Source: Paludibacter jiangxiensis (GTDB taxonomy: Bacteria > Bacteroidota > Bacteroidia > Bacteroidales > Paludibacteraceae). Taken from it: a stretch of 64,000 nt of DNA. This document shows positions 24,595-33,917 of this stretch, piece by piece. The stretch is taken from assembly GCA_945870155.1 (NCBI GenBank), contig CAMBSB010000006.1:1-64000 (forward strand), read 5' to 3'. The notes below the pieces were generated by a model, which did no database searches, was not told where the DNA came from, and worked only from the letters and a program-made list of their open reading frames with translations. Within the stretch, counting starts at the first letter, position 1, and the number at the start of each line of letters is the position of its first letter. Made by a program: the position numbers and the translations under genes.

Positions 24595-25308
24595 TTATTT
24601 GTACAAAATAAAAATACAAGGTCGTTTATTTAAATCAGGGATATGTTTTTTCCAGGTTTGGATAGTTTTGGTTTGAATAAATTCTGTTTCGAGGGTAATA
24701 TCGGCAGCAATACATAGTTTGGTATTGGCTTGGCAAGTTGAAAAAATTTCTTCCAACATTTTCATATTCCGATAGGGAGTTTCAATAAAAATTTGAGACT
24801 GATTTTCGTTATAGACTCTATTTTCGAGTTTTTTTAGTATTTTTGAACGCTCGGTGCTTTGAATGGGCAAATAACCGACAAACGCGAAACTCTGACCATT
24901 GAAACCTGAAGCCATAAGAGCTAAAAGTATGGAGGATGGTCCAACTAAGGGTACAACTTTATATCCATTTTTTTGTGCTATTGCAACTACATCAGCACCC
25001 GGATCGGCAATAGCCGGACAACCTGCTTCAGAAATAACTCCCATATCGTATCCTTGATTCATAGGAGCTAAAAAAGTACTTATTTCTTCGGGTGAAGTAT
25101 GTTGATTAAGTTGAAAAAAAGTAAGATCATCAATTACAATTTGGGGATTTGACTTTTTGAGAAATCTGCGTGCAGTACGTATATCTTCAACAATAAAATA
25201 TTTTAAATCATTTATAATTAAATTGTTGTGTGCTGGTAATATTTTATCAAACGACGTTTCGCCAAGTGAAGTTGGTATTAAATAAAGTGTAGGCATATCA
25301 TTTTTCAA
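24595..25308 (-). CDS. RsmI-like SAM-dependent methyltransferase
   Basis: The protein of 237 residues has the tetrapyrrole-methylase fold as used by RsmI (16S rRNA C1402 2'-O-methyltransferase): LYLIPTSLGE at the start, the SAM region GYDMGVISEAGCPAIADPGADVV, VVPLVGPSSILLALMASGFNGQSFAFVGYLP, and IFIETPYRN. It is shorter than RsmI (about 280-290 residues), lacks the RsmI C-terminal extension, and has a different N-terminal loop, so a related but separate methylase common in Bacteroidota is more likely than RsmI itself. The substrate is unknown. The start at 25308 leaves 14 nt to the ABC-F stop; an ATG four codons later is possible. Confidence 0.88.
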   Translation of the reverse strand: MKNDMPTLYLIPTSLGETSFDKILPAHNNLIINDLKYFIVEDIRTARRFLKKSNPQIVIDDLTFFQLNQHTSPEEISTFLAPMNQGYDMGVISEAGCPAIADPGADVVAIAQKNGYKVVPLVGPSSILLALMASGFNGQSFAFVGYLPIQSTERSKILKKLENRVYNENQSQIFIETPYRNMKMLEEIFSTCQANTKLCIAADITLETEFIQTKTIQTWKKHIPDLNKRPCIFILYK

Positions 25309-25322
25309 TCAAATATTGATAA

Positions 25323-27257
25323 CTAAATTTTTAAATTTTCCAGTTCCTCACACATAATTTCCCATTCGTACATTTTATGCTCTAATTCACGTTGTTTCTT
25401 TTGATAAAGCATAATAAATTCAGAATCAGATGCATAAGCAGGTTGTTCTAGTTTTTTATTCATAACTTCCAATTCCACCTCGTAATCTGAAATTTCTTTT
25501 TCGATAGCTTCAATTTCTTTTTCAGCTTTTCTTATTTTTCTATTTTGTTCTTTCCGAGCTTCATAGCTTAGTTTGCTTTCAGATTGTGGTTTTTCTATTG
25601 CATCAGAATTTAATTTTATGGTATTATTTATTTCTAATTCACGCAAATTATCCATTTTTTTATGAAGTAGAAACTCATAAATACCACCCAAATGTTCTCT
25701 TATTTTCTTGTTTCCAAATTCATAAACTTTAGTCACTAAACCATCCAAAAATTCTCTGTCGTGCGAAACTAAAATTACGGTACCATCAAATGCTTTAATT
25801 GCTTCTTTTAATACATCTTTAGAGCGCATATCCAAATGATTGGTAGGTTCATCAAGTATCAATAAATTTACCGGTTCCAGCAATAATCTAATCATTGCCA
25901 GCCTGCTACGTTCACCTCCGGAAAGCACTTTCACTTTTTTATCCGATGCTTCTCCACCAAACATAAATGCACCTAAAATATCACGAATTTTAGTTCTGAT
26001 ATCACCCACTGCAACAAAATCGACAGTTTCAAAAACTGTACGATTCTCATCGAGTAAAGAGGCTTGATTCTGAGCAAAATAGCCAATTTTTACATTATGA
26101 CCAAGTTTAAGTTTACCAGAATACTCAATCTCATTCATTATACATTTTACGAGCGTAGACTTTCCTTCTCCGTTTTTACCTACAAAAGCAACCTTCTCGC
26201 CTCTATTGATTATAAGTCCAACATTATCCAGAACTAAATAATCGCCATAAGCTTTTGACAAATGTTCAACCTCAACAGGTATAATTCCAGAATGAATTGC
26301 TGGTGGAAATTTGAGACTAAGCTTAGAATTATCTTCTAAATCAACTTCAAGCCTATCAAGTTTATTGAGTTGTTTAATGCGGGATTGCACTTGAATAGCT
26401 TTGGTAGCTTTTGAGCGAAACCGATCAATAAATTCCTCGGTATCTTGTATTAGTTTTTGTTGATTTTCATACGCACGTACTTGTTGATCATGCCTTTCTT
26501 TACGTAATTCAACATATTTAGAGTAATTTACATTATAATCGTAAATTTTACCCAACGAAATTTCGATTGTTCTTGAGGTAACTGAATCGATAAAAGCTCT
26601 ATCATGCGAAACCAGAATTACAGCACTACTTGAACTAATTAAAAAGTTTTCGAGCCATTGAATCGATTCTATATCCAAATGGTTGGTTGGCTCATCAAGC
26701 AACAGAATATCAGGACGTTGAAGAAGTATTTTTGCTAATTCGATACGCATACGCCAGCCACCGCTAAACTCCGAACACTGACGTTCGAAATCACTACGTA
26801 AAAAGCCTAAGCCTAATAAAGCTTTTTCAATTTCAGCATAAAAATTTCCATTACCAATAATTGCCAAATGCTCGTTAGAGTGAGATATTTTATCAATTAA
26901 ATCGTGGTAGTCTTTACTTTCATAATCGGTTCTATCAGCCAGCTCCTGATTCATTCTTTCGATACTCTGTTGAAGTTCGGTGATATGTTCAAATGCTTTT
27001 TCGGCTTCTTGTAAAACAGTAGTACCATGGTTATGAATCATTTGCTGAGGCAAATAACCTATGGTTAAGTCTTTTGGTATTGTTATTCTTCCTTTGGTGG
27101 GTGATTGTTTTCCGGCAAAAATCTTTAAAAGCGTAGTTTTGCCTGCTCCATTTTTTCCTACTAAAGCAATGCGATCTTTTGGATTTACTAAAAAGCTAAT
27201 CTCATCAAAAAGCGGAGAGCCTCCAAATTCAACTGTAAGTTGTTCTATAGAAATCAT
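25323..27257 (-). CDS. ABC-F family ATPase
   Basis: The protein of 644 residues has two ABC domains in one chain and no membrane segment, the ABC-F plan. Domain 1: Walker A GKNGAGKTTLLKI, signature FSGGWRMRIELAK, Walker B ILLLDEPTNHLD. A basic inter-domain linker (around residues 240-300) follows. Domain 2: Walker A GKNGEGKSTLVK, signature LSGGERSRLAM, LLILDEPTNHLD. The C-terminus (about 560-644) is a charged coiled coil. ABC-F proteins bind ribosomes and regulate or rescue translation, and some give antibiotic resistance; the C-terminal coiled coil is nearest to Uup/YdiF-type members. It is the first gene of a pair with the RsmI-like methylase. Confidence 0.94.
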   Translation of the reverse strand: MISIEQLTVEFGGSPLFDEISFLVNPKDRIALVGKNGAGKTTLLKIFAGKQSPTKGRITIPKDLTIGYLPQQMIHNHGTTVLQEAEKAFEHITELQQSIERMNQELADRTDYESKDYHDLIDKISHSNEHLAIIGNGNFYAEIEKALLGLGFLRSDFERQCSEFSGGWRMRIELAKILLQRPDILLLDEPTNHLDIESIQWLENFLISSSSAVILVSHDRAFIDSVTSRTIEISLGKIYDYNVNYSKYVELRKERHDQQVRAYENQQKLIQDTEEFIDRFRSKATKAIQVQSRIKQLNKLDRLEVDLEDNSKLSLKFPPAIHSGIIPVEVEHLSKAYGDYLVLDNVGLIINRGEKVAFVGKNGEGKSTLVKCIMNEIEYSGKLKLGHNVKIGYFAQNQASLLDENRTVFETVDFVAVGDIRTKIRDILGAFMFGGEASDKKVKVLSGGERSRLAMIRLLLEPVNLLILDEPTNHLDMRSKDVLKEAIKAFDGTVILVSHDREFLDGLVTKVYEFGNKKIREHLGGIYEFLLHKKMDNLRELEINNTIKLNSDAIEKPQSESKLSYEARKEQNRKIRKAEKEIEAIEKEISDYEVELEVMNKKLEQPAYASDSEFIMLYQKKQRELEHKMYEWEIMCEELENLKI

Positions 27258-27316
27258 TTAATTATTTGAAGGATTTGTGTGTTATAATAAACAGATAGAT
27301 TATTTTTTGAAATTGA

Positions 27317-28408
27317 TTATTTATTATTCTTTTTATTCTTTAAATCTACTATTCTCCAAAGTATATAAGTTAAAATACAAGCCAATATAAATACGAGTAA
27401 TACCAAAGAACCATTACTCCAATTCTTTGCAAGAATAGCAATAATAAAAAACAAAATTGTAATAGTAATTAAAACATAAGTTACACTACGGTGCTTTAGT
27501 CCTGTTCTTAACAATAAATGATGAATATGATTTTTGTCAGGGCTAAAAGGTGAAGTACCTTTTTTAATGCGGGTAGCAATAACTCTTAAAGTATCGAATA
27601 AGGGTACTACAAGCAAACTAATAGCAATAGCCGGAGCAGCTGTGAGATTATATTCTTGTGGCACACGATGAAAAGCATTCATTTCGCAAAACTCAAATAC
27701 ATAAAGCGTTATCATATAACCCAGCAACAAAGAGCCAGAATCACCCATGAATATCTTACTTTTCCGGCCAAATACATTATAAATAAAAAACACTGTTAAA
27801 GACCCAACCATGGCATAGGCCGAAACAGCTAAATTTGGACTATTTGTAACATTAAAATAAATTGCAAAAAAGAGACAATAAAGTATTCCAAGACCAGAAG
27901 CCAAACCATCAATTCCATCAATAAGATTTAACGAATTGATTATAACAATAAAAACAAAAAAGGATAATATGTAACTGCTGAATAATGGTATTTCATTAAT
28001 TCCTAAAAAACCATGTAAATGTGATAAACGAATGTCGGAGACAACGATAAGAAAAAAGGCAGATGCTAATTCACCAATGAGTTTCCATGTAGCTTTTAAA
28101 TCAATTAAATCATCTACAAACCCCACAATAAGTATTATAAAAACACCCACAATGATAAATTGTAACTGACTAATTATTCCAAAAGAGAAAAGAAAAACAG
28201 TTAACAAAAAGGAAATGAAAATATTAATACCTCCAATATTAGGTATAGCACCTTCATGAGAAGTCCTTTTATTTGGTTTTACTACAAAATTTCTCTTCTT
28301 GGCAATATCAATTACTGTAGGCATAAAACTTAAACCCACCAGAAACGAAAAAATTACAGCCAAAAATGGATATTGGTTAACAAAGGTAATTATGGAAGTC
28401 ATCATCAA
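27317..28408 (-). CDS. wecA: Undecaprenyl-phosphate GlcNAc-1-phosphate transferase (WecA-like)
   Basis: The protein of 363 residues is a polytopic enzyme of the MraY/WecA/TagO family, with about ten or eleven membrane helices. Catalytic landmarks: VGFVDDLIDL (the Asp pair), NLIDGIDGLASG, MGDSGSLLLG and the C-terminal HIHHLLLRTG. These enzymes transfer a sugar-1-phosphate from UDP-sugar to undecaprenyl phosphate at the inner membrane, starting O-antigen, capsule or teichoic-type polymers. The HIHH motif separates it from MraY. The gene starts 8 nt after the CapD-like gene, so the two are co-transcribed and probably act in the same surface polysaccharide pathway. The sugar used is not certain. 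Confidence 0.93.
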   Translation of the reverse strand: MMMTSIITFVNQYPFLAVIFSFLVGLSFMPTVIDIAKKRNFVVKPNKRTSHEGAIPNIGGINIFISFLLTVFLFSFGIISQLQFIIVGVFIILIVGFVDDLIDLKATWKLIGELASAFFLIVVSDIRLSHLHGFLGINEIPLFSSYILSFFVFIVIINSLNLIDGIDGLASGLGILYCLFFAIYFNVTNSPNLAVSAYAMVGSLTVFFIYNVFGRKSKIFMGDSGSLLLGYMITLYVFEFCEMNAFHRVPQEYNLTAAPAIAISLLVVPLFDTLRVIATRIKKGTSPFSPDKNHIHHLLLRTGLKHRSVTYVLITITILFFIIAILAKNWSNGSLVLLVFILACILTYILWRIVDLKNKKNNK

Positions 28409-28416
28409 TAAATTAA

Positions 28417-30357
28417 TTATACATCTAAACGCTCATATTGCGAGTTCTTACTTCTAAACTCTGGTACAATCTTTTTCATTTGCGAAACAGTAAGAAAGTT
28501 CTTACATAAAAAGCTATAATGTATCAAATCATCAATCTGAGATGATACTGTTTGAAAATTATATTCTTGCACCTTTGCAATCATAATTTTAGGATTATGA
28601 GTTGCAGTAGTTATCTCCTTATTGTTCAACAATTCTTCATATAGTTTCTCGCCGGGGCGCAAACCTGTGTATTCAATTTTAATGTCTACTTCGGGAATGA
28701 AACCGGCCAATTTTATCATTTTGCGGGCTAAATTTACAATTTTAACAGGACTACCCATGTCAAAAATAAATATTTCACCACCTTCACCCATATTTCCTGC
28801 TTCGAGCACAAGCATACATGCCTCAGGTATAGTCATAAAAAAGCGCGTAATTTCAGGATGAGTAACCGTAAGCGGTCCACCTTTCTCAATCTGTGCTTTA
28901 AAAAGTGGTATTACCGAACCATTTGAACCTAAAACATTACCAAAACGTGTTGTAATAAATTTTGTAGTTTCATTTCCATCTTTTTTCAGACCTTTATATA
29001 ATGATTGAACATAAATTTCTGCTATTCGTTTTGAAGCCCCCATTATATTCGTTGGGTTTACAGCTTTATCAGTAGAAACCATTACAAATTTTTGAACTTT
29101 GTACTTTACAGCCAAATCAGCCATTGTTTTTGTACCCAACACATTAACTTGTATACTTTCTACTGGATTATCTTCCATCAATGGAACATGTTTATAAGCT
29201 GCAGCATGAAAAATAAAATCGGGTCTATACATATCCATCATGTATTCCATACGCTCCTTATTGCGCACATCGCCAATAAATACACTGAAATTATAATCCT
29301 TATATTTCTCTTCAAATTCTAATTGTAAACTATGCATAGGTGATTCTGCCTGATCGAGAAGTACAACCAACTGCGGTTTATATGAAATTACCTGACGTGC
29401 TATTTCACTTCCAATCGATCCGGCAGCTCCGGTAATTAACACCACTTTTGAGGTTAATTGATCTTTTATTTTATCTATCGAAATATCAATTTTGGCTCTT
29501 TCCAACAAATCTTCAATTTGAACTGATTTAATTTGTTTTAAATTAGGCATATCGCTATTCCATATACTCATAGGTGGTGAGGTAAGAATAGCAATATTAT
29601 TATTTAAAAAAACCTCAAGATCTTTTTCAGGATTGATTTCTTTCATTTTCAAAGGTGAAATAATCACTGCTTTCGCTTTTTTCGATATTACCTTCTTTAC
29701 CATCTTTTCATCAAGGCGATATACTTTTACGCCCATAATTACCCTTTGACTGGCATCCTTATCATCATCAATAAAACCAACAAGTTTATACTTTTTATCA
29801 CCTTGAGCCGAACGCAACATTTTAGCAATGCCAACTCCTGCTGATTTAGTTCCATATATCATTACAGGGGTGATATGTCCTGAATTTTGAGAAACATAAT
29901 CAAATAAAATTTTTGCTGCTAACCTTAAAAAGAAAAGCATTAGAAATGATAGAACTCCGTAAATAAATAATTCTAAAGGTAAATAAACAAAAGCTCCAAT
30001 AGTATAACTTGAAATTAAATCTAATACTACTAAAACTATTATAGTTGATAAAACTGACAATAAAAGTTTGGCGGCATCTACATATCCTGAATACCGCAAT
30101 ACACCTGAATATGTATGAAATAGCCAAAAAGAAATAAATTGTAATCCAACTATCAACAATAATTTTTGAGTAAAGTCAAGAATACTTGCATCTGCTCCAC
30201 CTGAAGATAATTTCATTGAAAAATATGTCCCCACAATAAAAGAAATAACTATTAATGTCATATCTAAGCACAATACTATCCACCGAGGTACATATTTTAA
30301 GCCTGAAATATGAGAAAAAACATCAGTATTTCTCAAAAAAGAAAATATATCTTTCAT
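28417..30357 (-). CDS. WbpM/CapD-type membrane NDP-sugar dehydratase/epimerase
   Basis: The protein of 646 residues has four N-terminal membrane helices (within about 27-160), a Rossmann-like CoA-binding-type domain (about 165-280) and a C-terminal SDR domain with the NAD motif TGAAGSIGSE near 310. The catalytic position reads N-I-M-G-A-S-K, a Met in place of the Tyr of ordinary SDR enzymes; this is typical of the FlaA1/WbpM group, which form UDP-4-keto-6-deoxy sugars from UDP-GlcNAc. The product feeds capsule or O-antigen synthesis. It leads the pair with wecA. A minus-strand TATCTTTG lies about 205 nt upstream (30563-30570). Confidence 0.93.
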   Translation of the reverse strand: MKDIFSFLRNTDVFSHISGLKYVPRWIVLCLDMTLIVISFIVGTYFSMKLSSGGADASILDFTQKLLLIVGLQFISFWLFHTYSGVLRYSGYVDAAKLLLSVLSTIIVLVVLDLISSYTIGAFVYLPLELFIYGVLSFLMLFFLRLAAKILFDYVSQNSGHITPVMIYGTKSAGVGIAKMLRSAQGDKKYKLVGFIDDDKDASQRVIMGVKVYRLDEKMVKKVISKKAKAVIISPLKMKEINPEKDLEVFLNNNIAILTSPPMSIWNSDMPNLKQIKSVQIEDLLERAKIDISIDKIKDQLTSKVVLITGAAGSIGSEIARQVISYKPQLVVLLDQAESPMHSLQLEFEEKYKDYNFSVFIGDVRNKERMEYMMDMYRPDFIFHAAAYKHVPLMEDNPVESIQVNVLGTKTMADLAVKYKVQKFVMVSTDKAVNPTNIMGASKRIAEIYVQSLYKGLKKDGNETTKFITTRFGNVLGSNGSVIPLFKAQIEKGGPLTVTHPEITRFFMTIPEACMLVLEAGNMGEGGEIFIFDMGSPVKIVNLARKMIKLAGFIPEVDIKIEYTGLRPGEKLYEELLNNKEITTATHNPKIMIAKVQEYNFQTVSSQIDDLIHYSFLCKNFLTVSQMKKIVPEFRSKNSQYERLDV

Positions 30358-30751
30358 AAATATTATATACTTTGAAACAAATTACACCTAAGCATTTAAA
30401 TATCAAGAACAAAACAATCATAATTAGAAACAAGTTAATTCCAAATTAAAATTTATTCTGAAAATATTTGGAAAAATAACGACAATCTTAAAATAAAAAA
30501 AACGCAATGGATAAATCAAATTATTAAACTAAAATTTGTAGAAATCCTTATTTATTTGGCTGCAAAGATAAGTTTAAAAAATGAAATATAACCGAAATAT
30601 TGAAACTTAGCTATCGCAAGTCAAATAGATTTTTCATATATATCTAATTATCTGAAATTTATTTTCAAATTAGCAGTTTACTTTTAACGAAATTGCAAAA
30701 TGTAAATATATTGCATATCTTTGCAAGCTTAAAATCATTAATGTAGAAATT
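30358..30751. other. Divergent intergenic region with promoters on both strands
   Basis: A/T-rich gap of 394 nt. It holds a minus-strand -7 element (TATCTTTG, 30563-30570, no well-placed -33) and the panB promoter at 30693-30723. No ORF or RNA gene is seen. Confidence 0.6.
30693..30723 (+). promoter_or_regulatory. Promoter of panB-ybeY
   Basis: TTG (30693-30695), 20 nt, TATCTTTG (30716-30723) then C. The transcript would start about 20 nt before the ATG at 30752. Confidence 0.75.
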
Positions 30752-31570
30752 ATGTCAATACATGCAGAAAATATAAGAAGAGTTACTACCCAACGTTTGA
30801 TAGAAATGAAAAAACGAGGCGAAAAAATCAGCATGTTAACTGCTTATGATTTCACTATGGGTACAATTGTAGATAATGCCGGCATTGACATTATTCTGGT
30901 AGGTGATTCAGCATCGAATGTTATGTGTGGACATTTAACCACACTACCCATAACACTTGAGCAAATGATTTTTATGGCAAAATCGGTTGTCAGAGGAGTT
31001 AAAAGAGCCATGGTTGTGGTTGATATGCCATTTGGTTCATACCAGGGCAATTCAAAAGAAGCATTAGCATCAGCTATCCGTATAATGAAAGAAACTCATG
31101 GCGATTGTTTAAAACTTGAAGGAGGTGAAGAAATTATAGAATCTGTGAAACGAATTTTAAGCGCCGGAATTCCTATTATGGGGCACTTAGGATTAATGCC
31201 GCAATCTATTAATAAATATGGATCTTATACCGTAAGAGCCAAAGAACAAGAAGAAGCTGAAAAACTAATTCGAGATGCTCACTTACTTGAAGAAGCCGGA
31301 TGTTTTGCCATAGTATTAGAAAAAATTCCGGCAAAACTAGCTGAGCAAGTTGCGCTTGAGCTGACAATACCTGTTATAGGAATTGGTGCTGGAGGTGGTG
31401 TAGATGGACAGGTGTTGGTTTTACATGATATGATAGGCCTTACGCAAGATTTTTCGCCGCGTTTTTTACGAAGATATGCTAATTTACAAGGCATTATGAA
31501 TGAAGCCATAGCACATTATGTATCTGATGTAAAGTCGGGTGATTTCCCCAATGCAAAAGAACAATATTAA
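30752..31570 (+). CDS. panB: Ketopantoate hydroxymethyltransferase
   Basis: The protein of 272 residues is PanB, which adds a hydroxymethyl group from methylene-THF to 2-oxoisovalerate, the first committed step to pantothenate and CoA. Seen: [10 protein letters not shown], the metal-binding [36 protein letters not shown], and [25 protein letters not shown]. The length is normal (E. coli 264). No panC or panD is nearby. It has its own promoter and is followed after 20 nt by ybeY, probably in the same transcript. Confidence 0.97.
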   Translation: MSIHAENIRRVTTQRLIEMKKRGEKISMLTAYDFTMGTIVDNAGIDIILVGDSASNVMCGHLTTLPITLEQMIFMAKSVVRGVKRAMVVVDMPFGSYQGNSKEALASAIRIMKETHGDCLKLEGGEEIIESVKRILSAGIPIMGHLGLMPQSINKYGSYTVRAKEQEEAEKLIRDAHLLEEAGCFAIVLEKIPAKLAEQVALELTIPVIGIGAGGGVDGQVLVLHDMIGLTQDFSPRFLRRYANLQGIMNEAIAHYVSDVKSGDFPNAKEQY

Positions 31571-31590
31571 AAATAAGTTTTTATAAAATA

Positions 31591-32022
31591 ATGATACAGT
31601 TTATATCGGAAAATATATTAATGCCCAATATTGAAAAACAAAAAATAAAACTTTGGATAAAAGAAGTGATAAGTTTGAATAAAAAAAAAATTGGAGATAT
31701 TGCATATATATTTGTAACTGACGAAAAAATTTTAGAGCTAAATAAGCAATATCTTAAACACGATTATTATACCGACATTATTACTTTTGATTATACCTTA
31801 AATAATCAAATTTCAGGGGATATTTTTATTAGTCTTGATACTGTAAAAAGTAATTCTGTCGAATTAAATATTGATTATAAACACGAACTTCATAGAATTT
31901 TGATTCATGGCATCTTGCATTTATGCGGACAAGACGACAAAACCCCTGAATTACGTGCAATAATGACCGAAAAGGAAAATATTGCACTTAATTTATTACA
32001 AAAACACGATATTGTTGTTTAG
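31591..32022 (+). CDS. ybeY: Endoribonuclease YbeY
   Basis: The protein of 143 residues is YbeY, a zinc RNase in 16S rRNA maturation and ribosome quality control. It has the central DIITFDY segment and the metal motif HGILHLCGQDDKT. The classical signature is H-G-x-L-H-L-x-G-Y-D-H; here the third ligand position holds Asp, not His. I recall Asp in this place in other Bacteroidota YbeY proteins, so it is probably a lineage trait and not damage. It follows panB closely. No terminator is evident in the 390-nt gap behind it. Confidence 0.94.
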   Translation: MIQFISENILMPNIEKQKIKLWIKEVISLNKKKIGDIAYIFVTDEKILELNKQYLKHDYYTDIITFDYTLNNQISGDIFISLDTVKSNSVELNIDYKHELHRILIHGILHLCGQDDKTPELRAIMTEKENIALNLLQKHDIVV

Positions 32023-32412
32023 CATTTTTTACTTACTTAGTTCATAATGCTACAATCTCACTAATTTTGCAATTTTTTGTTAAATATAGCCCTCTCTACT
32101 TTGCCATTTTGCCCTTTTTAAAATATAATCATTACTTTTGTTCCAAGGTTTAGTACTTTATAATAATACAACTAAAAAGACGTTTTAATTAAACATGAGA
32201 TTATTTTATTATTTAATTGATTTATAATTACTTGAGTGTAATATTTGTGATTTTCTTGTCAAATTCTTCTAAAAACTAAAATTGAAATTCAATTTTAACA
32301 AAGAATTTCGTTTAAAATTTTCACAGATATTTTATTGCAATTGTATTTTCTCAATTAAAAAAAGTGTTTCATAAACTAATTATCTTTTTATTCATATTAA
32401 AATATCAACAAA
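32023..32412. other. Intergenic region upstream of the DUF6089-uppS-bamA unit
   Basis: A/T-rich gap of 390 nt without a visible gene or hairpin of note. The promoter at 32108-32140 lies within it. Confidence 0.5.
32108..32140 (+). promoter_or_regulatory. Promoter of the DUF6089-uppS-bamA unit
   Basis: TTTG (32108-32111), 21 nt, TACTTTTG (32133-32140). The leader would be about 265 nt. Confidence 0.6.
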
Positions 32413-33114
32413 ATGAATTTTAAAATTGTAAAACACATAAGCTTTTTCATTATTTTCTTTTCATTTCTTGAATTAGAAGCGCAACCAAAAGTTTATTACT
32501 CTGAAATTGGTGCATTAGGTGGAACTTCATTTTACATGGGAGATTATAATAAACAATTATTTAAAAATGCTCAACCTGCATATGGTTTAATATTTAGGCA
32601 AAAATTTAATCCAAGGATTGCTGCTCACGCAAATATAAATTATTCAAATATTTTAATCGATTCTGTTTATGTGAATAATTCAAACATTGAATTTCCTGTG
32701 GATCCATATAAATATCAAATGATTTCGATGGATGCTTGTGCTGAATTTAATTTTTTCAGTTATGAAGATAAGCCTTTCAGACCATTCAGTAAAAAGTACA
32801 CTACATTCTTATTTGCTGGTATAGGTGCTGGTACAGGTATTTATCAATTACAAAACACGGATTCAATTTCATTTAAACCTTTTTACTCTATTCCTTTTGG
32901 TATAGGTTTTAAAGCTATGCTGGGCGAAAGATTTAATTTTAATGCTTTATTGACATCTAGAATTGTATATCCATTTGATAAAATAAATTTATTTGCGAAT
33001 ACACCTACAACTAGTTCAAGTGTTTTCAACAAAGATTTTTATACAACTTTAAGCATAGGAATTACCTATAATATTTTCAGAAAAGAATGTGATTGTAATA
33101 ACAATTCAAGATAA
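32413..33114 (+). CDS. DUF6089 family outer-membrane protein
   Basis: The protein of 233 residues has a signal peptide (about 1-23, ending Glu-Ala-Gln) and a sequence of alternating beta strands ending in aromatic residues, typical of a small outer-membrane barrel: SEIGALGGTSFYMGDYN near the start and TTLSIGITYNIF at the C-terminus. In Bacteroidota DUF6089 genes regularly stand just before uppS and bamA, as here (34 nt to uppS). A role in outer-membrane assembly has been guessed from this position only. The extreme C-terminus is Cys- and Asn-rich (CDCNNNS), which is slightly odd for a barrel. Confidence 0.85.
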   Translation: MNFKIVKHISFFIIFFSFLELEAQPKVYYSEIGALGGTSFYMGDYNKQLFKNAQPAYGLIFRQKFNPRIAAHANINYSNILIDSVYVNNSNIEFPVDPYKYQMISMDACAEFNFFSYEDKPFRPFSKKYTTFLFAGIGAGTGIYQLQNTDSISFKPFYSIPFGIGFKAMLGERFNFNALLTSRIVYPFDKINLFANTPTTSSSVFNKDFYTTLSIGITYNIFRKECDCNNNSR

Positions 33115-33148
33115 TTTAAGCCACAAACCAAAGTAAAAGAATTCCTTA

Positions 33149-33874
33149 ATGTCTACTTTTAAAGATAAAATTGATATCTCGCGCTTGCCTAAGCACATTG
33201 CAATTATTATGGATGGGAATGGTCGCTGGGCAAAAGAGCGTGGATATGACCGTATTTATGGGCATCAAAACGGAGTAATCTCTGTGCGTGAAGTTACAGA
33301 AGCTGCTGCTGAAATTGGCATAGAATACTTAACTTTGTATGCTTTCTCAACTGAAAACTGGGGTCGCCCTCAGCATGAAGTTGATGCACTAATGGAATTA
33401 TTAATTGATACAATTGAAAAAGAAACACCAACATTGAATAAAAACAATATAAGTTTAATGGCAATTGGTGATTTGAGCAGATTGCCTTTAGAAGCAGGCA
33501 AAAAGCTTAAAAAGTGTATTGACCAAACAGCCCAAAATACAGGTTTAAAATTAGTATTAGCTTTGAGTTATTCTTCACGTTGGGAAATAACAAATGCTAT
33601 ACTAAATATTACAACCGATATTGGACTAGGGAAACTCACTCAAAGTCAAATTAATGATGAACTGATTTCATCCTATTTAACTACAAGATCAATTCCCGAC
33701 CCAGACTTGCTCATTAGAACAAGTGGTGAGTTGAGAATTAGTAATTTTCTGTTGTGGCAAATTGCTTATTCAGAATTATATTTTACAAACACACATTGGC
33801 CCGATTTTAGAAAAGAAAGCTTATACGAAGCTATTTGTGATTTTCAAAATCGAGAAAGACGCTTCGGCAAATAA
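33149..33874 (+). CDS. uppS: Isoprenyl transferase (undecaprenyl diphosphate synthase)
   Basis: The protein of 241 residues is a cis-prenyltransferase: [17 protein letters not shown] with the catalytic Asp, [16 protein letters not shown], and the C-terminal [23 protein letters not shown]. It extends farnesyl diphosphate with isopentenyl units to make the C55 carrier used for peptidoglycan and surface polysaccharide, and so supplies the lipid on which the WecA-like enzyme of this window acts. Typical length is about 250 residues. It is followed by bamA after 43 nt. Confidence 0.97.
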   Translation: MSTFKDKIDISRLPKHIAIIMDGNGRWAKERGYDRIYGHQNGVISVREVTEAAAEIGIEYLTLYAFSTENWGRPQHEVDALMELLIDTIEKETPTLNKNNISLMAIGDLSRLPLEAGKKLKKCIDQTAQNTGLKLVLALSYSSRWEITNAILNITTDIGLGKLTQSQINDELISSYLTTRSIPDPDLLIRTSGELRISNFLLWQIAYSELYFTNTHWPDFRKESLYEAICDFQNRERRFGK

Positions 33875-33917
33875 TTTTTCACTACATTTTTGTACTTTGA
33901 TACAACATTAAACCTAT

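Noticed and set aside
28417-30357. WbpM-like enzyme as inactive because Tyr is replaced by Met
   Set aside because: The Met form is known for the FlaA1/WbpM group of dehydratases.
31930-31945. YbeY as a broken gene because of the changed metal ligand
   Set aside because: The frame is intact and of normal length, and Asp at this place is, as I recall, common in the phylum.
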